DNA from: JAJVID01 sp035714085
GTDB taxonomy: Bacteria; Acidobacteriota; Blastocatellia; RBC074
Assembly (NCBI GenBank): GCA_035714085.1
Contig: DASTMP010000241.1
Span: 1-64,000 of the forward strand
Length of the DNA: 64,000 bases
Reading direction: 5' to 3'
Shown here: in pieces, positions 16,512-25,662 of the stretch
How the letters are laid out: every line of letters begins with the position of its first letter
How positions within the stretch are numbered: the stretch's first letter is position 1
Notes under the pieces: model-generated
What the model saw: the letters and a program-made list of their open reading frames with translations, nothing else
Told to the model about the DNA's origin: nothing
Database searches by the model: none
Translations under genes and position numbers: made by a program

Positions 16512-18803
16512 ATGAAACCTTCGATCAAGCAGGGCGCCCTGTTCGCGCTCGCTATCTTCTCCGCTTTCGCTGTTTTCATTTTGACTTCGAACCGTCACAT
16601 TTCCGCTCAATCTCCGGCGCGCGCCAAATCGGGCAGCGACTGGGCCGATTGGCGGGGCCCGACGCGTGACGGCCATTCTTATGAAACGGGACTTCCCGAA
16701 AAATGGTCGCCGAAGGGCGAGAACCTGTTGTGGAAAGAGCCGTACGGCGGGCGTTCGGCGCCGATTGTGATGAATGACCGGGTGTTTATGTTCAACTCGG
16801 CGGGCGATGGCGCTATGATGCAGGAGCGCGTGTTGTGCCTGAACGCGGACACGGGCAAAAAGATTTGGGAATACCGGTTCAATGTCTATTCTTCCGACGT
16901 GGCTACGCGCCGCATCGCCTGGTCGTCTCCCGTCGGTGATCCGGCGACGGGCAACGTTTATGTTTTCGGCGCGGCCGATGAACTGGTCGCGCTGTCGAAT
17001 GACGGTAAATTGCTGTGGAACCGTTCTCTGACCGATGAATACGGCGCCTGGACGACGCACGGCGGGCGCACCGCTTCACCCATCATCGAAGGCGATCTCA
17101 TCATCGTCAGCACGATCTCTGAAGGGTGGGGCGACAACGGTCCGCGCGCTCACCGGTTTTACGCCTTCGATAAACGGACTGGAGAAACAGTCTGGATCAG
17201 CAAGCCGGGAGGCAGACCTTACGACACGGTCTATCCGACGCCCGTCGCCGCTACGATCAATGGCGCGCGGTTGATCTTTGTCGGCGGCGCGGACGGCGCG
17301 GAGAACGCGTTGAAAGCGCAGACTGGCGAGCCCGTGTGGAATTATCCGATTACCAAGCGCGGAATCAACAACTGCGCCGTCGTCAGGGGCACGACGGTCT
17401 TCGCGTCACACAGCGAAGAGAACTACGACACGAACGAAATGGGGATGCTGGTCGCCATTGACGCCACCGGCAAAGGCAAGCTCGACAAAGACAAGATCAA
17501 ATGGTCGGTCACTGGCTTCCGCGGCGGGTATTCTTCGCCCGTGATTGACGGAGACCGCCTTTACCAACTCGATGACAGCGCGGTCCTCAACGCGTTCGAC
17601 CTGAACACCGGCAAAAGGCTTTGGGAAAAGAGCCTGGGCATCTCGCAACGCGCGTCACCGGTGCTCGCCGACGGCAAGCTGTATGTCGGCACCGAAACCG
17701 GCAAGTTCTACATCCTGAAACCGAGCGTCGAAGGCTGCCAGGCGCTATCTGAAAACGAACTGGAGCCGGTGGACAAAATAGAAACCAAGACCGAAGAGGG
17801 CGATGACCTGATCGCGGCGAATGAACAGATCATCGGTTCTGTCGCCATTTCGCGCGGGCGAATTTTCCTGGTTTCGACCAAGAATATCTACGCCATCGGC
17901 AAGAAAGCCAAATCGCCCGCCTTGCCGGCAGAACCTGAAAAAGTGGAGAACGCGCCGGCCGATGCGACCACCGCGTACGTGCAGGTCGTGCCGGCCGATC
18001 TGGTGATGAGGCCCGGCGAAACGGCGAAATTCAGGGTCCGGCTGTTTGACGACCACGGGCGCTTAATCCGCGAGGAGTCGAACGCAGCTTCAGTCACCTG
18101 GGCGCCAGAGGGCTTGAAAGGGACGGCGCAGAACAACCAGTTCACAGCCGCCGCCGACGCCGGAACGCAGGCGGGAAAATTGAAAGCGACCGTCGGCGGG
18201 GTTTCGGGTTTCACAAACGTCCGAGTGATTCCGCCGTCATTCACGGAGAACTTTGATTCATACCCGATTGACGCCCTGCCGAAGTATTGGATCAACGCCG
18301 TGCCCAAATACGCCGTCAAAGAATTGGACGGCGCCAAAGTCTTGCAGAAAAACGCGGACAATCCGGCCTTTCAACGGGCCCGCAGCTTTTTCGGCCCCAC
18401 AGACCTGTCAAATTACACCGTCGAGGCGGACGTTCGCGCGACGGAAAAACGCCGCCAGATGGGCGACGCGGGCGTTGTCGCGCAGCGGTATCAATTGACC
18501 TTGTTCGGCAACAGCCAGCGCCTGGAAATGACTTCATGGCAGATCGAACCGACGCGCACCATAAAAAAGCCGTTCGAGTGGAAGAAAGACACGTGGTACC
18601 GGTTGAAGCTGGAAGTCGTCAATCTCCCCGACGGCAAGGCGCGCGTGCGTGGTAAAGCCTGGGCGGCGGCGGACCCCGAGCCTGCGGAATGGGCGCTCGA
18701 ATACGTTGACACAATCGCCCACAAGCGGGGCAGCCCCGGCATTTTCGCCTATGCGCCGAGCGAAGTTTTCTTCGATAACATCAAGGTGACGCCGAATAAA
18801 TGA
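16512..18803 (+). CDS. Large secreted PQQ-like propeller with Ig-like and LamG/ConA-like C-terminal domains
   Basis: 763 residues. A signal peptide ends near HISAQS, then DWADWRGPTRDGHS begins the propeller (to about residue 465; blade signatures DTGKKIWE, RTGETVWI, NTGKRLWE, YILKP). About 490-570 is a beta-sandwich Ig-like region (VVPADLVMRPGETAKFRVRL). About 575-763 is a laminin-G/concanavalin-like domain (FTENFDSYPIDALPKYW, WYRLKLEVVNLPDGKARVRG, SPGIFAYAPSEVFFDNI), as found in proteins that bind or cleave polysaccharide. The fusion suggests an extracytoplasmic sugar-related role. Co-directional with propeller D. Confidence 0.82.
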   Translation: MKPSIKQGALFALAIFSAFAVFILTSNRHISAQSPARAKSGSDWADWRGPTRDGHSYETGLPEKWSPKGENLLWKEPYGGRSAPIVMNDRVFMFNSAGDGAMMQERVLCLNADTGKKIWEYRFNVYSSDVATRRIAWSSPVGDPATGNVYVFGAADELVALSNDGKLLWNRSLTDEYGAWTTHGGRTASPIIEGDLIIVSTISEGWGDNGPRAHRFYAFDKRTGETVWISKPGGRPYDTVYPTPVAATINGARLIFVGGADGAENALKAQTGEPVWNYPITKRGINNCAVVRGTTVFASHSEENYDTNEMGMLVAIDATGKGKLDKDKIKWSVTGFRGGYSSPVIDGDRLYQLDDSAVLNAFDLNTGKRLWEKSLGISQRASPVLADGKLYVGTETGKFYILKPSVEGCQALSENELEPVDKIETKTEEGDDLIAANEQIIGSVAISRGRIFLVSTKNIYAIGKKAKSPALPAEPEKVENAPADATTAYVQVVPADLVMRPGETAKFRVRLFDDHGRLIREESNAASVTWAPEGLKGTAQNNQFTAAADAGTQAGKLKATVGGVSGFTNVRVIPPSFTENFDSYPIDALPKYWINAVPKYAVKELDGAKVLQKNADNPAFQRARSFFGPTDLSNYTVEADVRATEKRRQMGDAGVVAQRYQLTLFGNSQRLEMTSWQIEPTRTIKKPFEWKKDTWYRLKLEVVNLPDGKARVRGKAWAAADPEPAEWALEYVDTIAHKRGSPGIFAYAPSEVFFDNIKVTPNK

Positions 18804-18855
18804 GTGGCCTTTATGTCGCGTTGATACGCGCTGAAACAATGAAAATCGCGGCGCA

Positions 18856-18941
18856 AGGGTAGGGCAAACTGGCAGTTTGCCCTGGTTCGGCTAAAGACCG
18901 CATGGAATGAGTCAAGGCAAACTGCCAGTTTGCCTTACCCT
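18856..18941. repeat. Inverted pair of palindromic elements between propellers C and D
   Basis: The arms at 18856-18883 and 18914-18941 are reverse complements with two mismatches. Each arm is itself a palindrome (GGCAAACTG/GCAGTTTGCC), so the DNA or RNA can fold as one large hairpin or two small ones. It ends 18 bp before the ATG of propeller D, just before its GAGGAGG ribosome site. Confidence 0.65.
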
Positions 18942-18959
18942 TTTCCGAGGAGGAGTCAA

Positions 18960-20456
18960 ATGACCAAATCACGATTTAATTACGCAATCTTATTTCCGCT
19001 CGGAGTCATCCTGCTAGCGGCTCTCTTCCTGGCTCCGTCGCGCAACGCCTCCGCCTCCGACCCTGGCTCCGGCGACTGGCCGATGTGGGGCGGCACGCCG
19101 GACCGCAATATGATTTCGAATATGAAGGGTCTGCCGGAGACCTGGGACATCAACAAGAAGACCAACGTCAAATGGGTCGCGGCGCTCGGCTCGCAAAGTT
19201 ACGGCAACCCGGTGGTCGCCGGAGGCCAGGTCTACGTCGGCACGAACAACGAAGGTTTGCGCGACCCGAAGCAGGGCGGCGACCGCGGCGTCTTGATGGC
19301 CTTCGACGAGAAGACCGGCGAATTCCTCTGGCAGCAGGCCAATGAGAAGCTGGCCGCCGGGCGCGTCAACGACTGGCCGTATCAGGGCGTCTGCTCTTCA
19401 CCTCTGGTCGAAGGCGACCGCCTTTATTACGTCACCAACCGCGGCGAGTTGATGTGCCTCGACGCCAAAGGCTTCCGCGACGACGAGAACGACGGGCCGT
19501 ACAAGGAAGAAAAGCTCACCGGCAAGTTCGACGCCGACATCGTCTGGAAGTTCGACATGATCGAGGAGGTCGGCTCGCACCCGCACAACATGTCCAACTC
19601 CTCGCCGGTCTCGTGGGGCGACCTGATCTACGTCGGCACGTCGAACGGTCAGGACGAAAGCCACGTCAACATCCCTTCGCCCAAAGCGCCCTCAATGATT
19701 GCGGTCAACAAGAAGACCGGCAAGCTGGTCTGGGAAGTCAATCACGTGCATGACAAGATTCTGCACGGCCAGTGGTCGTCGCCCGCCGTGGGCAAGATCG
19801 GCGGCGTCGATCAAGTGGTCATCGGCGAGGGAGACGGCTGGGCGCGCGCCTATGAAGCCGCGACTGGCAAAGACCTCTGGCAATTCGACACCAACCCTAA
19901 AGACTCCGTCTGGCCCAAGACGCGCAACGAGCTTATCGCCACGCCGATCATCTGGGACAACAAGGTATACATCGCCAACGGCCAGGACCCCGAACACGGC
20001 GAGGGCGTCGGTCATCTCTATTGCATCGATGCGACCAAGCGCGGCGACCTGACCAAAGACGGCCTGATCTGGCACTTCGACAAGATTCGCCGCTCGATCT
20101 CGACCGGCGCGATTAATGACGGATTGCTCTATTACCCCGATTTCAGCGGCTTCCTACACTGCCTTGACGCGAAGACTGGCCAGGAGCAGTGGCAGCACGA
20201 CATGTTCGCCGCCATCTGGGGATCGCCGCTCGTGGTCGACGGCAAGGTCTATCTCGGCGATGAGGACGGCGATGTCGTTGTCTTGAAGGCCGGCAAAGAG
20301 AAGAAGGTGATCGCCGAAATGAATATGGGCAGCTCGGTCTATTCGACGCCGGTCCCCGCCAACGGCGCGTTGTTCGTCATGAACCGCAATCAGCTCTTCG
20401 CGATAGCAGTTTCTTCGGGCAACGCGACGCCCTCGCAGTCGAAAGCGGGGAATTAG
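18960..20456 (+). CDS. Secreted PQQ-like beta-propeller protein D
   Basis: 498 residues from the ATG at 18960, preceded by GAGGAGG. The signal peptide ends NASASD; GDWPMWGGTPDRNMISN opens the propeller. Blade motifs (KTGEFLWQ, KTGKLVWE, ATGKDLWQ, KTGQEQWQ) recur to VYSTPVPANGALFVM at the end. It resembles the PQQ-binding-like proteins frequent in planctomycetes and acidobacteria. No haem-binding CxxCH or disulphide Cys pair is seen, so an oxidase/dehydrogenase role is unsupported. It follows propeller C in the same direction. Confidence 0.83.
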   Translation: MTKSRFNYAILFPLGVILLAALFLAPSRNASASDPGSGDWPMWGGTPDRNMISNMKGLPETWDINKKTNVKWVAALGSQSYGNPVVAGGQVYVGTNNEGLRDPKQGGDRGVLMAFDEKTGEFLWQQANEKLAAGRVNDWPYQGVCSSPLVEGDRLYYVTNRGELMCLDAKGFRDDENDGPYKEEKLTGKFDADIVWKFDMIEEVGSHPHNMSNSSPVSWGDLIYVGTSNGQDESHVNIPSPKAPSMIAVNKKTGKLVWEVNHVHDKILHGQWSSPAVGKIGGVDQVVIGEGDGWARAYEAATGKDLWQFDTNPKDSVWPKTRNELIATPIIWDNKVYIANGQDPEHGEGVGHLYCIDATKRGDLTKDGLIWHFDKIRRSISTGAINDGLLYYPDFSGFLHCLDAKTGQEQWQHDMFAAIWGSPLVVDGKVYLGDEDGDVVVLKAGKEKKVIAEMNMGSSVYSTPVPANGALFVMNRNQLFAIAVSSGNATPSQSKAGN

Positions 20457-20487
20457 AGGAAGGCAAGCGGCGCAACATCATAGCGTC

Positions 20488-20608
20488 TCTACTGACGACT
20501 GATGACCGATAACTGACGACTGAGGACAAATACACATACGCTCCGAGTCAATCGCTTATTGTTTATTTGTACGCAGTGGTCAGTTACCAGTGGTCAGTCG
20601 TCAGTTGT
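20488..20608. repeat. Inverted pair of heptamer repeats after propeller D
   Basis: Heptamers of the ACTGACG/ACTGATG type at 20490-20524 face complementary CAGTGGT/CAGTCGT-type units at 20573-20608. They fill the gap between propeller D and the next small gene (20457-20664). Confidence 0.65.
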
Positions 20609-20664
20609 ATCGCAATTCTCAACACTCATATCAAAAGCTCTGTAGGCGCCTGAAGTGAGATGTT

Positions 20665-21213
20665 ATGGCTGTTATTCTCGTCAGTGTTTTGGCCTTAACG
20701 ACCTTCATCCAAATGAAACCTGGTGAATGGCGACAGTCGCAATGCAAGGGCGATACAGTTTCTAAACGGTACTTTAATTATGCCCAGGGGTTTTCTATTG
20801 CGATCCCAACAGGACTGCTAGGCCGGTGCGGTCAAGAAGCCGGACCTGAAAGAGGCGTCTCCATCCCATATTCTCGTGATTGCACGGGTGTAATGGTGGT
20901 GTACGGAGAACCCAATAGCCTTGAATGGGCTACGCCGGCCGATGCAATCAAATGGAAGATTGACGAGGCCAAGGAAGACGACCCGCAGAATGTGGCGAGG
21001 CGATTTATAACTCGCCTCGGAAATCTGAAAGCAGCGGGCGTAATCATTAGTCATCACACGACCGATGAGCGGGAGATTGTAGTCGTCGCTTTTCGCCCGC
21101 GCGGCGGCCTTGTTTATACAGCTATGCTCAGTACTGCAGGGAAGCGGTATCCGCACGACCACAAAATTTTCATGAAAGCCCTTCAAGGCTTTCGGCTAGA
21201 AGCTTGGCGATAG
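20665..21213 (+). CDS. Hypothetical exported protein
   Basis: 182 residues. The N-terminus MAVILVSVLALTTFIQM could be a short signal or anchor. A middle pattern (YFNYAQGFSIAIPTGLLG, SRDCTGVMVVYGEP, ...RFITRLGNLKAAGV, VVVAFRPRGGLVYTAML, IFMKALQGFRLE) resembles small beta-rich proteins that describe a peptide ending in an alpha helix. I do not recognise the family. Codon use and position support a real gene; no clear ribosome site. Confidence 0.6.
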   Translation: MAVILVSVLALTTFIQMKPGEWRQSQCKGDTVSKRYFNYAQGFSIAIPTGLLGRCGQEAGPERGVSIPYSRDCTGVMVVYGEPNSLEWATPADAIKWKIDEAKEDDPQNVARRFITRLGNLKAAGVIISHHTTDEREIVVVAFRPRGGLVYTAMLSTAGKRYPHDHKIFMKALQGFRLEAWR

Positions 21214-21240
21214 TGTTTCCATTCTGCCTACACATCGAAT

Positions 21241-22020
21241 ATGCATCGTGTACGCCTGATTCACTGGAAAGCGGAAGAAGCCGAAGAGAAGATCGCCAAA
21301 CTGCGCGGCGCCGGATACAAGGTTGATTACGGCGAGATGAGTCCCGGCGCGCTGCGCGATTGGCGCAATAATCCTCCCGCGGCCTTCGTCATTGACCTCT
21401 CGCGCATGCCATCGCATGGGCGCGATGTGGCGATGGCGTTGCGCAGTCATAAGACAACTCGACACACGCCACTGATCTTCGTCGAAGGTGAACCGGAAAA
21501 AGTCGAGCGCATCAAAATCCAACTGCCCGACGCGGTCTACACGACCTGGAGCCGGATTCGCAGTTCGTTGAAACAAGCCATCGCCAAGCCTCCGGCCAGC
21601 CCCGTCGTTCCCGCGTCCAATCTCGCGGGTTATTCCGGCACGCCGCTGCCAAAGAAACTCGGCGTCAAGCCGCACTCGACCGTCGCGCTGGTCGGCGCTC
21701 CTAAAGATTTCGAGAAGACGCTCGGAGAATTGCCGGAAGGCGTGAGGCTGAAAAAACGAGCTGACAGAGCTTGCGACCTGATCATATGGTTCGTCAGGAT
21801 GCGCGCCGAACTCTACGACCGCGTAAAAGAGATGGGAGAACTTACCGGCGCCGGCGGGCTTTGGATAGCGTGGCCGAAGCAGGCTTCGGGCGTCGCGAGC
21901 GATATGACTCAAAATGTAGTGCGGGAGACCGGGCTAACTTCCGGACTGGTTGATTACAAAGTTTGCGCGATTGACGCCACGTGGTCAGGCTTGAAATTCG
22001 CGCGACGCAAAGCAGAATAA
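21241..22020 (+). CDS. Pseudo-receiver domain fused to DUF3052
   Basis: 259 residues. Residues 1-110 look like a response-regulator receiver: FVIDLSRMPSHGRDVAMALR has D52 at the phosphorylation site, but the acidic pair of strand 1 is missing (RLIHWKAEEAE) and the usual late Lys is not evident. Residues about 130-255 match DUF3052: PKKLGVKPHSTVALVGAP, LPEGVRLKKRA, DLIIWFVRMRAEL, GGLWIAWPKQASG, DYKVCAIDATWSGLKF. DUF3052 has no known function. The fusion suggests a signalling or binding adaptor (inference). Confidence 0.75.
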   Translation: MHRVRLIHWKAEEAEEKIAKLRGAGYKVDYGEMSPGALRDWRNNPPAAFVIDLSRMPSHGRDVAMALRSHKTTRHTPLIFVEGEPEKVERIKIQLPDAVYTTWSRIRSSLKQAIAKPPASPVVPASNLAGYSGTPLPKKLGVKPHSTVALVGAPKDFEKTLGELPEGVRLKKRADRACDLIIWFVRMRAELYDRVKEMGELTGAGGLWIAWPKQASGVASDMTQNVVRETGLTSGLVDYKVCAIDATWSGLKFARRKAE

Positions 22021-22211
22021 TTGATAAAACGCCAAGGCCTTTTCTCGAAGTGAAACGAAACGCCTGTGAACCGTAGCCTCACACCGCTCGAGCGAAATTG
22101 AGATTGATTTCGCCTGGGCTGGAGAGATTGAGGCGCATCATCATCCGATCGTTCAAAACTGATGGCTCCCTGTTCAACCCGAACGTCGGGGCGCATCAGT
22201 GAGGAGGAACT

Positions 22212-22790
22212 ATGAAAAAGGTCTTGTTGCCGGGAATTTTAGGCGGTCTTCTGGTGTTCGTTTGGAGCGCCTTTGCGCACATGGTCTTGCCCATCGGCCA
22301 AATGGGGTTCAAGACGATTCCGAACAACGAGGACGCCGTGTTCACCGCTTTGAAAAGCAACATTCAGCAACCCGGTCTCTATTTCATGCCCGGATACGAC
22401 ATGAGCAGAAAGCCGACCGAGGCGGAAAAATCGGCGTTTATGGCGAAGTACGAAGCCGGGCCGACGGCGTTTCTGGTCTATCACCCGACTGGCGAGAAGG
22501 CTATGTCGCCGGGGCAATTGATCAGACAGGCGCTCTTCAACATACTGTGCGGGCTGATTGCGGCGTTCATCATCTCGTCGACTGTAGCCTCGCTTGCCAC
22601 ACGCTGCGTAATGGTGGCGCTGATGGGATTGTTCGCGTGGGTGGAAATCAGCCTTCCGTACTGGAACTGGTATCGCTTCCCCGCCGACTTCACATTCGGC
22701 GCGGGGCTTGACACCATCATCGGCTGGCTGCTCGGCGGATTCCTGATCGCCTGGATGATCCAGCGGGCCGAGAAGAAAGCCGCGGTCTGA
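22212..22790 (+). CDS. Small integral membrane protein, unknown
   Basis: 192 residues, ATG preceded by GAGGAGG. Hydrophobic segments at about 5-27, 105-125, 128-148 and 162-183, with a roughly 75-residue extracytoplasmic or cytoplasmic loop after the first (MVLPIGQMGFKTIPNNEDAV...). I do not recognise the family. It ends 5 bp before the iron alcohol dehydrogenase start, so the two are probably co-transcribed. Confidence 0.7.
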   Translation: MKKVLLPGILGGLLVFVWSAFAHMVLPIGQMGFKTIPNNEDAVFTALKSNIQQPGLYFMPGYDMSRKPTEAEKSAFMAKYEAGPTAFLVYHPTGEKAMSPGQLIRQALFNILCGLIAAFIISSTVASLATRCVMVALMGLFAWVEISLPYWNWYRFPADFTFGAGLDTIIGWLLGGFLIAWMIQRAEKKAAV

Positions 22791-22795
22791 AAAAT

Positions 22796-23938
22796 ATGGA
22801 GTCTTTCGATTTTCACACACGGACGCGCCTGGTCTTCGGATCAGGCGCGTTCGAGCGCTTGGGCGAATTGGCGCGCGAACTCGGATTCAACCGCGCGTTG
22901 CTCGTCGCCGATCAGGGGATGGTCGCGTGCGGCTATGTTGATGAGGCAGTGAAGCTTCTTGACGCTTCCCGCGTCGAGGTCTTTGTCTTTCACGACTTCG
23001 GCGAAAACCCAGACACGGCGATGGTCGAGACCGGTCGAAGGGTTGCGGCGGCTCTCGGCGTAGATTCGATCGTCGCGCTGGGTGGCGGCAGCTCGCTCGA
23101 TTGCGCAAAGGGTATTAACTTCACGCTGTCGGGCGGCGGTTCGATGCGCGATTACTGGGGTTACGCGAAAGCTTCGTCGAAACCCGACTCGAAGCCGATG
23201 CTTCCGATGATCGGCGTCCCGACCACCGCCGGCACGGGCAGCGACGCGCAAAGTTACGCGCTGATCTCGGACGGGGACACTCACGTCAAAATGGCCTGTG
23301 GCGATCCGCAGGCCGCGTTCAAGATCGCGCTGCTCGATCCGCGCCTGACCGTGACGGCGCCGCCGGCTTTGACCGCAAGCGCTGGCTACGACGCCATCTC
23401 GCACGCTGTCGAAAGCTACGTCACGAAAAAACGCAACCCGCTTTCGCGGATGCTCGCGCGCGAAGCCTGGCGACTGCTCGAAGCCAATTTTGAAATGGTC
23501 TTGAAAGAGCCGGCGAACGTCGAAGCCCGCGGCGCGATGCTGCTCGGTTCGCATCTGGCCGGCCTGGCGATTGAAAATTCGATGCTCGGCGCGACGCACG
23601 CCTGCGCCAACCCGCTGACTAAGAATTTCGGCGTGACGCACGGCCTGGCGATCGCCGTTATGCTGCCGCGCGTGGTCAGATGGAACACTGATATTGTTCG
23701 CAATAGTTATGAGGATCTGGCGAACGACGCCGGGTTGCCGACGGTTGAAGATCTGCCTCTGCGCCTCGAAGAGCTTGCGGCGTACGGTAATTTGCCGCGC
23801 AGCCTGAGCGCCCTCGACATTCCAAAAACCGCACTGCCGGCGCTCGCCGAAGAGGCGGCTAAGCAATGGACAGGCGGCTTCAATCCGCGGGATTGGAGCA
23901 TTGAAGGAGCGATGGAGGTATACGAAGCAGCGTTATGA
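22796..23938 (+). CDS. Iron-containing alcohol dehydrogenase (type III)
   Basis: 380 residues, the usual length. The NAD-binding GGGSSLDCAKG lies at about 96-106 and the PTTAGTGSDAQ segment at 142-152. Metal ligands are D199 and H203 (DAISH), H268 (GATHA) and H282 (GVTHG), so the Fe/Zn site is complete. The family oxidises primary or secondary alcohols or reduces aldehydes with NAD(P). The substrate is unknown. Its stop overlaps the start of the next propeller gene (ATGA, 23935-23938), tying the dehydrogenase to an envelope propeller. Confidence 0.92.
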   Translation: MESFDFHTRTRLVFGSGAFERLGELARELGFNRALLVADQGMVACGYVDEAVKLLDASRVEVFVFHDFGENPDTAMVETGRRVAAALGVDSIVALGGGSSLDCAKGINFTLSGGGSMRDYWGYAKASSKPDSKPMLPMIGVPTTAGTGSDAQSYALISDGDTHVKMACGDPQAAFKIALLDPRLTVTAPPALTASAGYDAISHAVESYVTKKRNPLSRMLAREAWRLLEANFEMVLKEPANVEARGAMLLGSHLAGLAIENSMLGATHACANPLTKNFGVTHGLAIAVMLPRVVRWNTDIVRNSYEDLANDAGLPTVEDLPLRLEELAAYGNLPRSLSALDIPKTALPALAEEAAKQWTGGFNPRDWSIEGAMEVYEAAL

Positions 23939-25146
23939 GCGTGAGGGAAGAAAGTGGACAGTGGGTATCGGACAGTGGGCAGTGGGTAGTGGGTGGTGGA
24001 CAGTATGAATTGAATCGCAGAGACTTTTTACGATGCGCGGCGGTTTTCGCGTTGCTACCCACTACCCACTACCCACTGCCCACTACCTACTTTCAATCGG
24101 CTGACGCCTGGCCGCAATTCCGCGGCAATTATAGCAACACCGGCGTCTCGCCCTCGCAACTTCCCGCTGAAATGAAACTACTCTGGACTTACGACGTCGG
24201 CGACATCATCGAATCTTCCGCCGCCATCGCCGCGGGCGTGGTCTATGTGGGCACAGGCAAATCCGAGTTGATCGCCGTTGACCTGCAGACAGGTAAATTG
24301 AAATGGAGTTACAAAACTCCGGAAGCTATCGGCGAGTCTTCACCTGCAGTCGGGGCCGGCGGACTTGGATTGGTCTTCGTGGGTGACCTGTCGGGAATCT
24401 TCCACGCCGTCGACGCCGCCACGGGAAAAGGAATTTGGTCTTACAAGACCGACGCTGAGATCAAATCGTCGCCGGTGATAGTCGGCGACCGAGTGCTGAT
24501 CGGCTCTTACGACGGCGCGCTCTACTGCTTCAACGCGCGCGACGGCAAGACGATCTGGAAGTTCAAGACCGATAACTACGTCCACTGCACGCCGTCAGTG
24601 GCCAACGGCGTCGCATACATCGCCGGCTGCGACGAGGTCTTTCACGGCATCCGCATCAGCGACGGCCGGGAAGTCCTGCGAATGCCGGACATCGGCAACA
24701 CGGGTTCGTCGCCGGCGCTGGTCGGCAATCTGGTCTACTTCGGCAATTTCAGCAACGAAGTGCTCAGCCTCAATCTGCGCACGCGCCGCCGGGTGTGGGT
24801 CTACACACATCCGAAGCGCCAGTTCCCCTTCTATTCCTCCCCCGCGTTCGCCGAAGGCCGTATTGTGCTAGGTGGACGCGACAAGATGGTTCATTGCATC
24901 AACGCCGCCACGGGAAAAGCGGTCTGGACCTTCACCACGCGGGCGCGCGTTGAGTCGTCTCCGGCCATCTCTGGCGGGCGCGTTTACGTCGGCTCGAACG
25001 ACGGGCGCTTTTACGTTCTGGATTTGGCGAAAGGGACGAAGCTGTGGGAGTTCAACGCGGGCGGCGCGGTCTCGGCTTCGCCGGCGATTGCGAACGGGCG
25101 CGTCGTTATCGGCGATCAGAACGGGAAGTTATATTGCTTCGGTTAA
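23935..25146 (+). CDS. Tat-exported PQQ-like beta-propeller protein E with repeat-encoded N-terminus
   Basis: 403 residues. A twin-arginine motif NRRDFLR (RR at 28-29) and hydrophobic AAVFALL form a Tat-type signal. Residues 8-23 (GQWVSDSGQWVVGGGQ) and 41-53 (LPTTHYPLPTTYF) are encoded by an inverted pair of heptamer repeats, so the signal peptide is flanked by repeat DNA. From residue 58 on, AWPQFRGNYSNTGVS starts a regular propeller (QTGKLKWS, ATGKGIWS, RDGKTIWK, ATGKAVWT, AKGTKLWE). This type resembles BamB-like PQQ repeat proteins. Coupled to the alcohol dehydrogenase by a 4-nt overlap. Confidence 0.82.
   Translation: MSVREESGQWVSDSGQWVVGGGQYELNRRDFLRCAAVFALLPTTHYPLPTTYFQSADAWPQFRGNYSNTGVSPSQLPAEMKLLWTYDVGDIIESSAAIAAGVVYVGTGKSELIAVDLQTGKLKWSYKTPEAIGESSPAVGAGGLGLVFVGDLSGIFHAVDAATGKGIWSYKTDAEIKSSPVIVGDRVLIGSYDGALYCFNARDGKTIWKFKTDNYVHCTPSVANGVAYIAGCDEVFHGIRISDGREVLRMPDIGNTGSSPALVGNLVYFGNFSNEVLSLNLRTRRRVWVYTHPKRQFPFYSSPAFAEGRIVLGGRDKMVHCINAATGKAVWTFTTRARVESSPAISGGRVYVGSNDGRFYVLDLAKGTKLWEFNAGGAVSASPAIANGRVVIGDQNGKLYCFG
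23953..24092. repeat. Inverted pair of CAGTGGG-type heptamer arrays inside a coding region
   Basis: CAGTGGG/TAGTGGG heptamers at 23953-24005 face CCCACTA/CCCACTG heptamers at 24055-24092. Both arrays are inside the open frame of propeller E, on either side of the twin-arginine motif. Confidence 0.8.
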
Positions 25147-25190
25147 GGGGAGTAGGATAAGGCTGCGGTAGAAAGAGAAAGGAGATTTCA

Positions 25191-25286
25191 ATGGTCGTCG
25201 CTGAAAAGGTCGCAACTGAAAAATTCACTTCCGCAGCCTTGACCTCAAACGTTTCAGTCATCGTTTGCCGTCAGCCGTCAGTTTGA
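25191..25286 (+). CDS. Possible 31-residue small protein
   Basis: An ATG at 25191 has a strong ribosome site (AAAGGAG, 6 nt spacing) and opens 31 codons before TGA: MVVAEKVATEKF... ending VCRQPSV. It follows propeller E by 44 bp. No similarity is recognised and no membrane segment is seen. It could also be the truncated start of a lost gene. Confidence 0.25.
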   Translation: MVVAEKVATEKFTSAALTSNVSVIVCRQPSV

Positions 25287-25662
25287 CCTGATATGATCCA
25301 GCCGCCGAAGCGGCGCCAGATCAGAGGGTAATTTCAGAGAATCACGCGGCGCCGGCCTGGCGCTATTGCCGTCCCAATCATCCCATCCGCAAGCTTCCGA
25401 AAATTACACGCTGCCGTCAGCGCAAATACGTTATGGTCTTTACGCTCTCGCGAGCAAAGGTCGGAGCCGGTAACTCGCCGCAAAAGGCTAAGCTTTGCTG
25501 GACATTATTTTATTGGAGGAAGATCTTATGAAAAGAACTTTAAAGTTGATAACACGCTCTTGTGCTTGATCGTAGGAAAGAGCCGCCCTATCCTCAGAGA
25601 ACAAGCCGTTATTAAACGACTAACGCTCCATTGGCGCATTATCCGCGCCATCGTGAACGCCG
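25287..25662. other. Long leader region before the hydrogenase operon
   Basis: 376 bp without a convincing gene. At 25453-25499 AGCAAAG...CTTTGCT closes a GC-rich segment that could fold as an RNA element; I do not recognise a riboswitch class. A strong ribosome site (GGAGG, 25516-25520) precedes an ATG at 25528 that opens only 13 codons (MKRTLKLITRSCA) before TGA; stops then follow in that frame up to the hydrogenase start. This looks like the beginning of a gene cut off by recombination, or a leader peptide. Confidence 0.4.
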
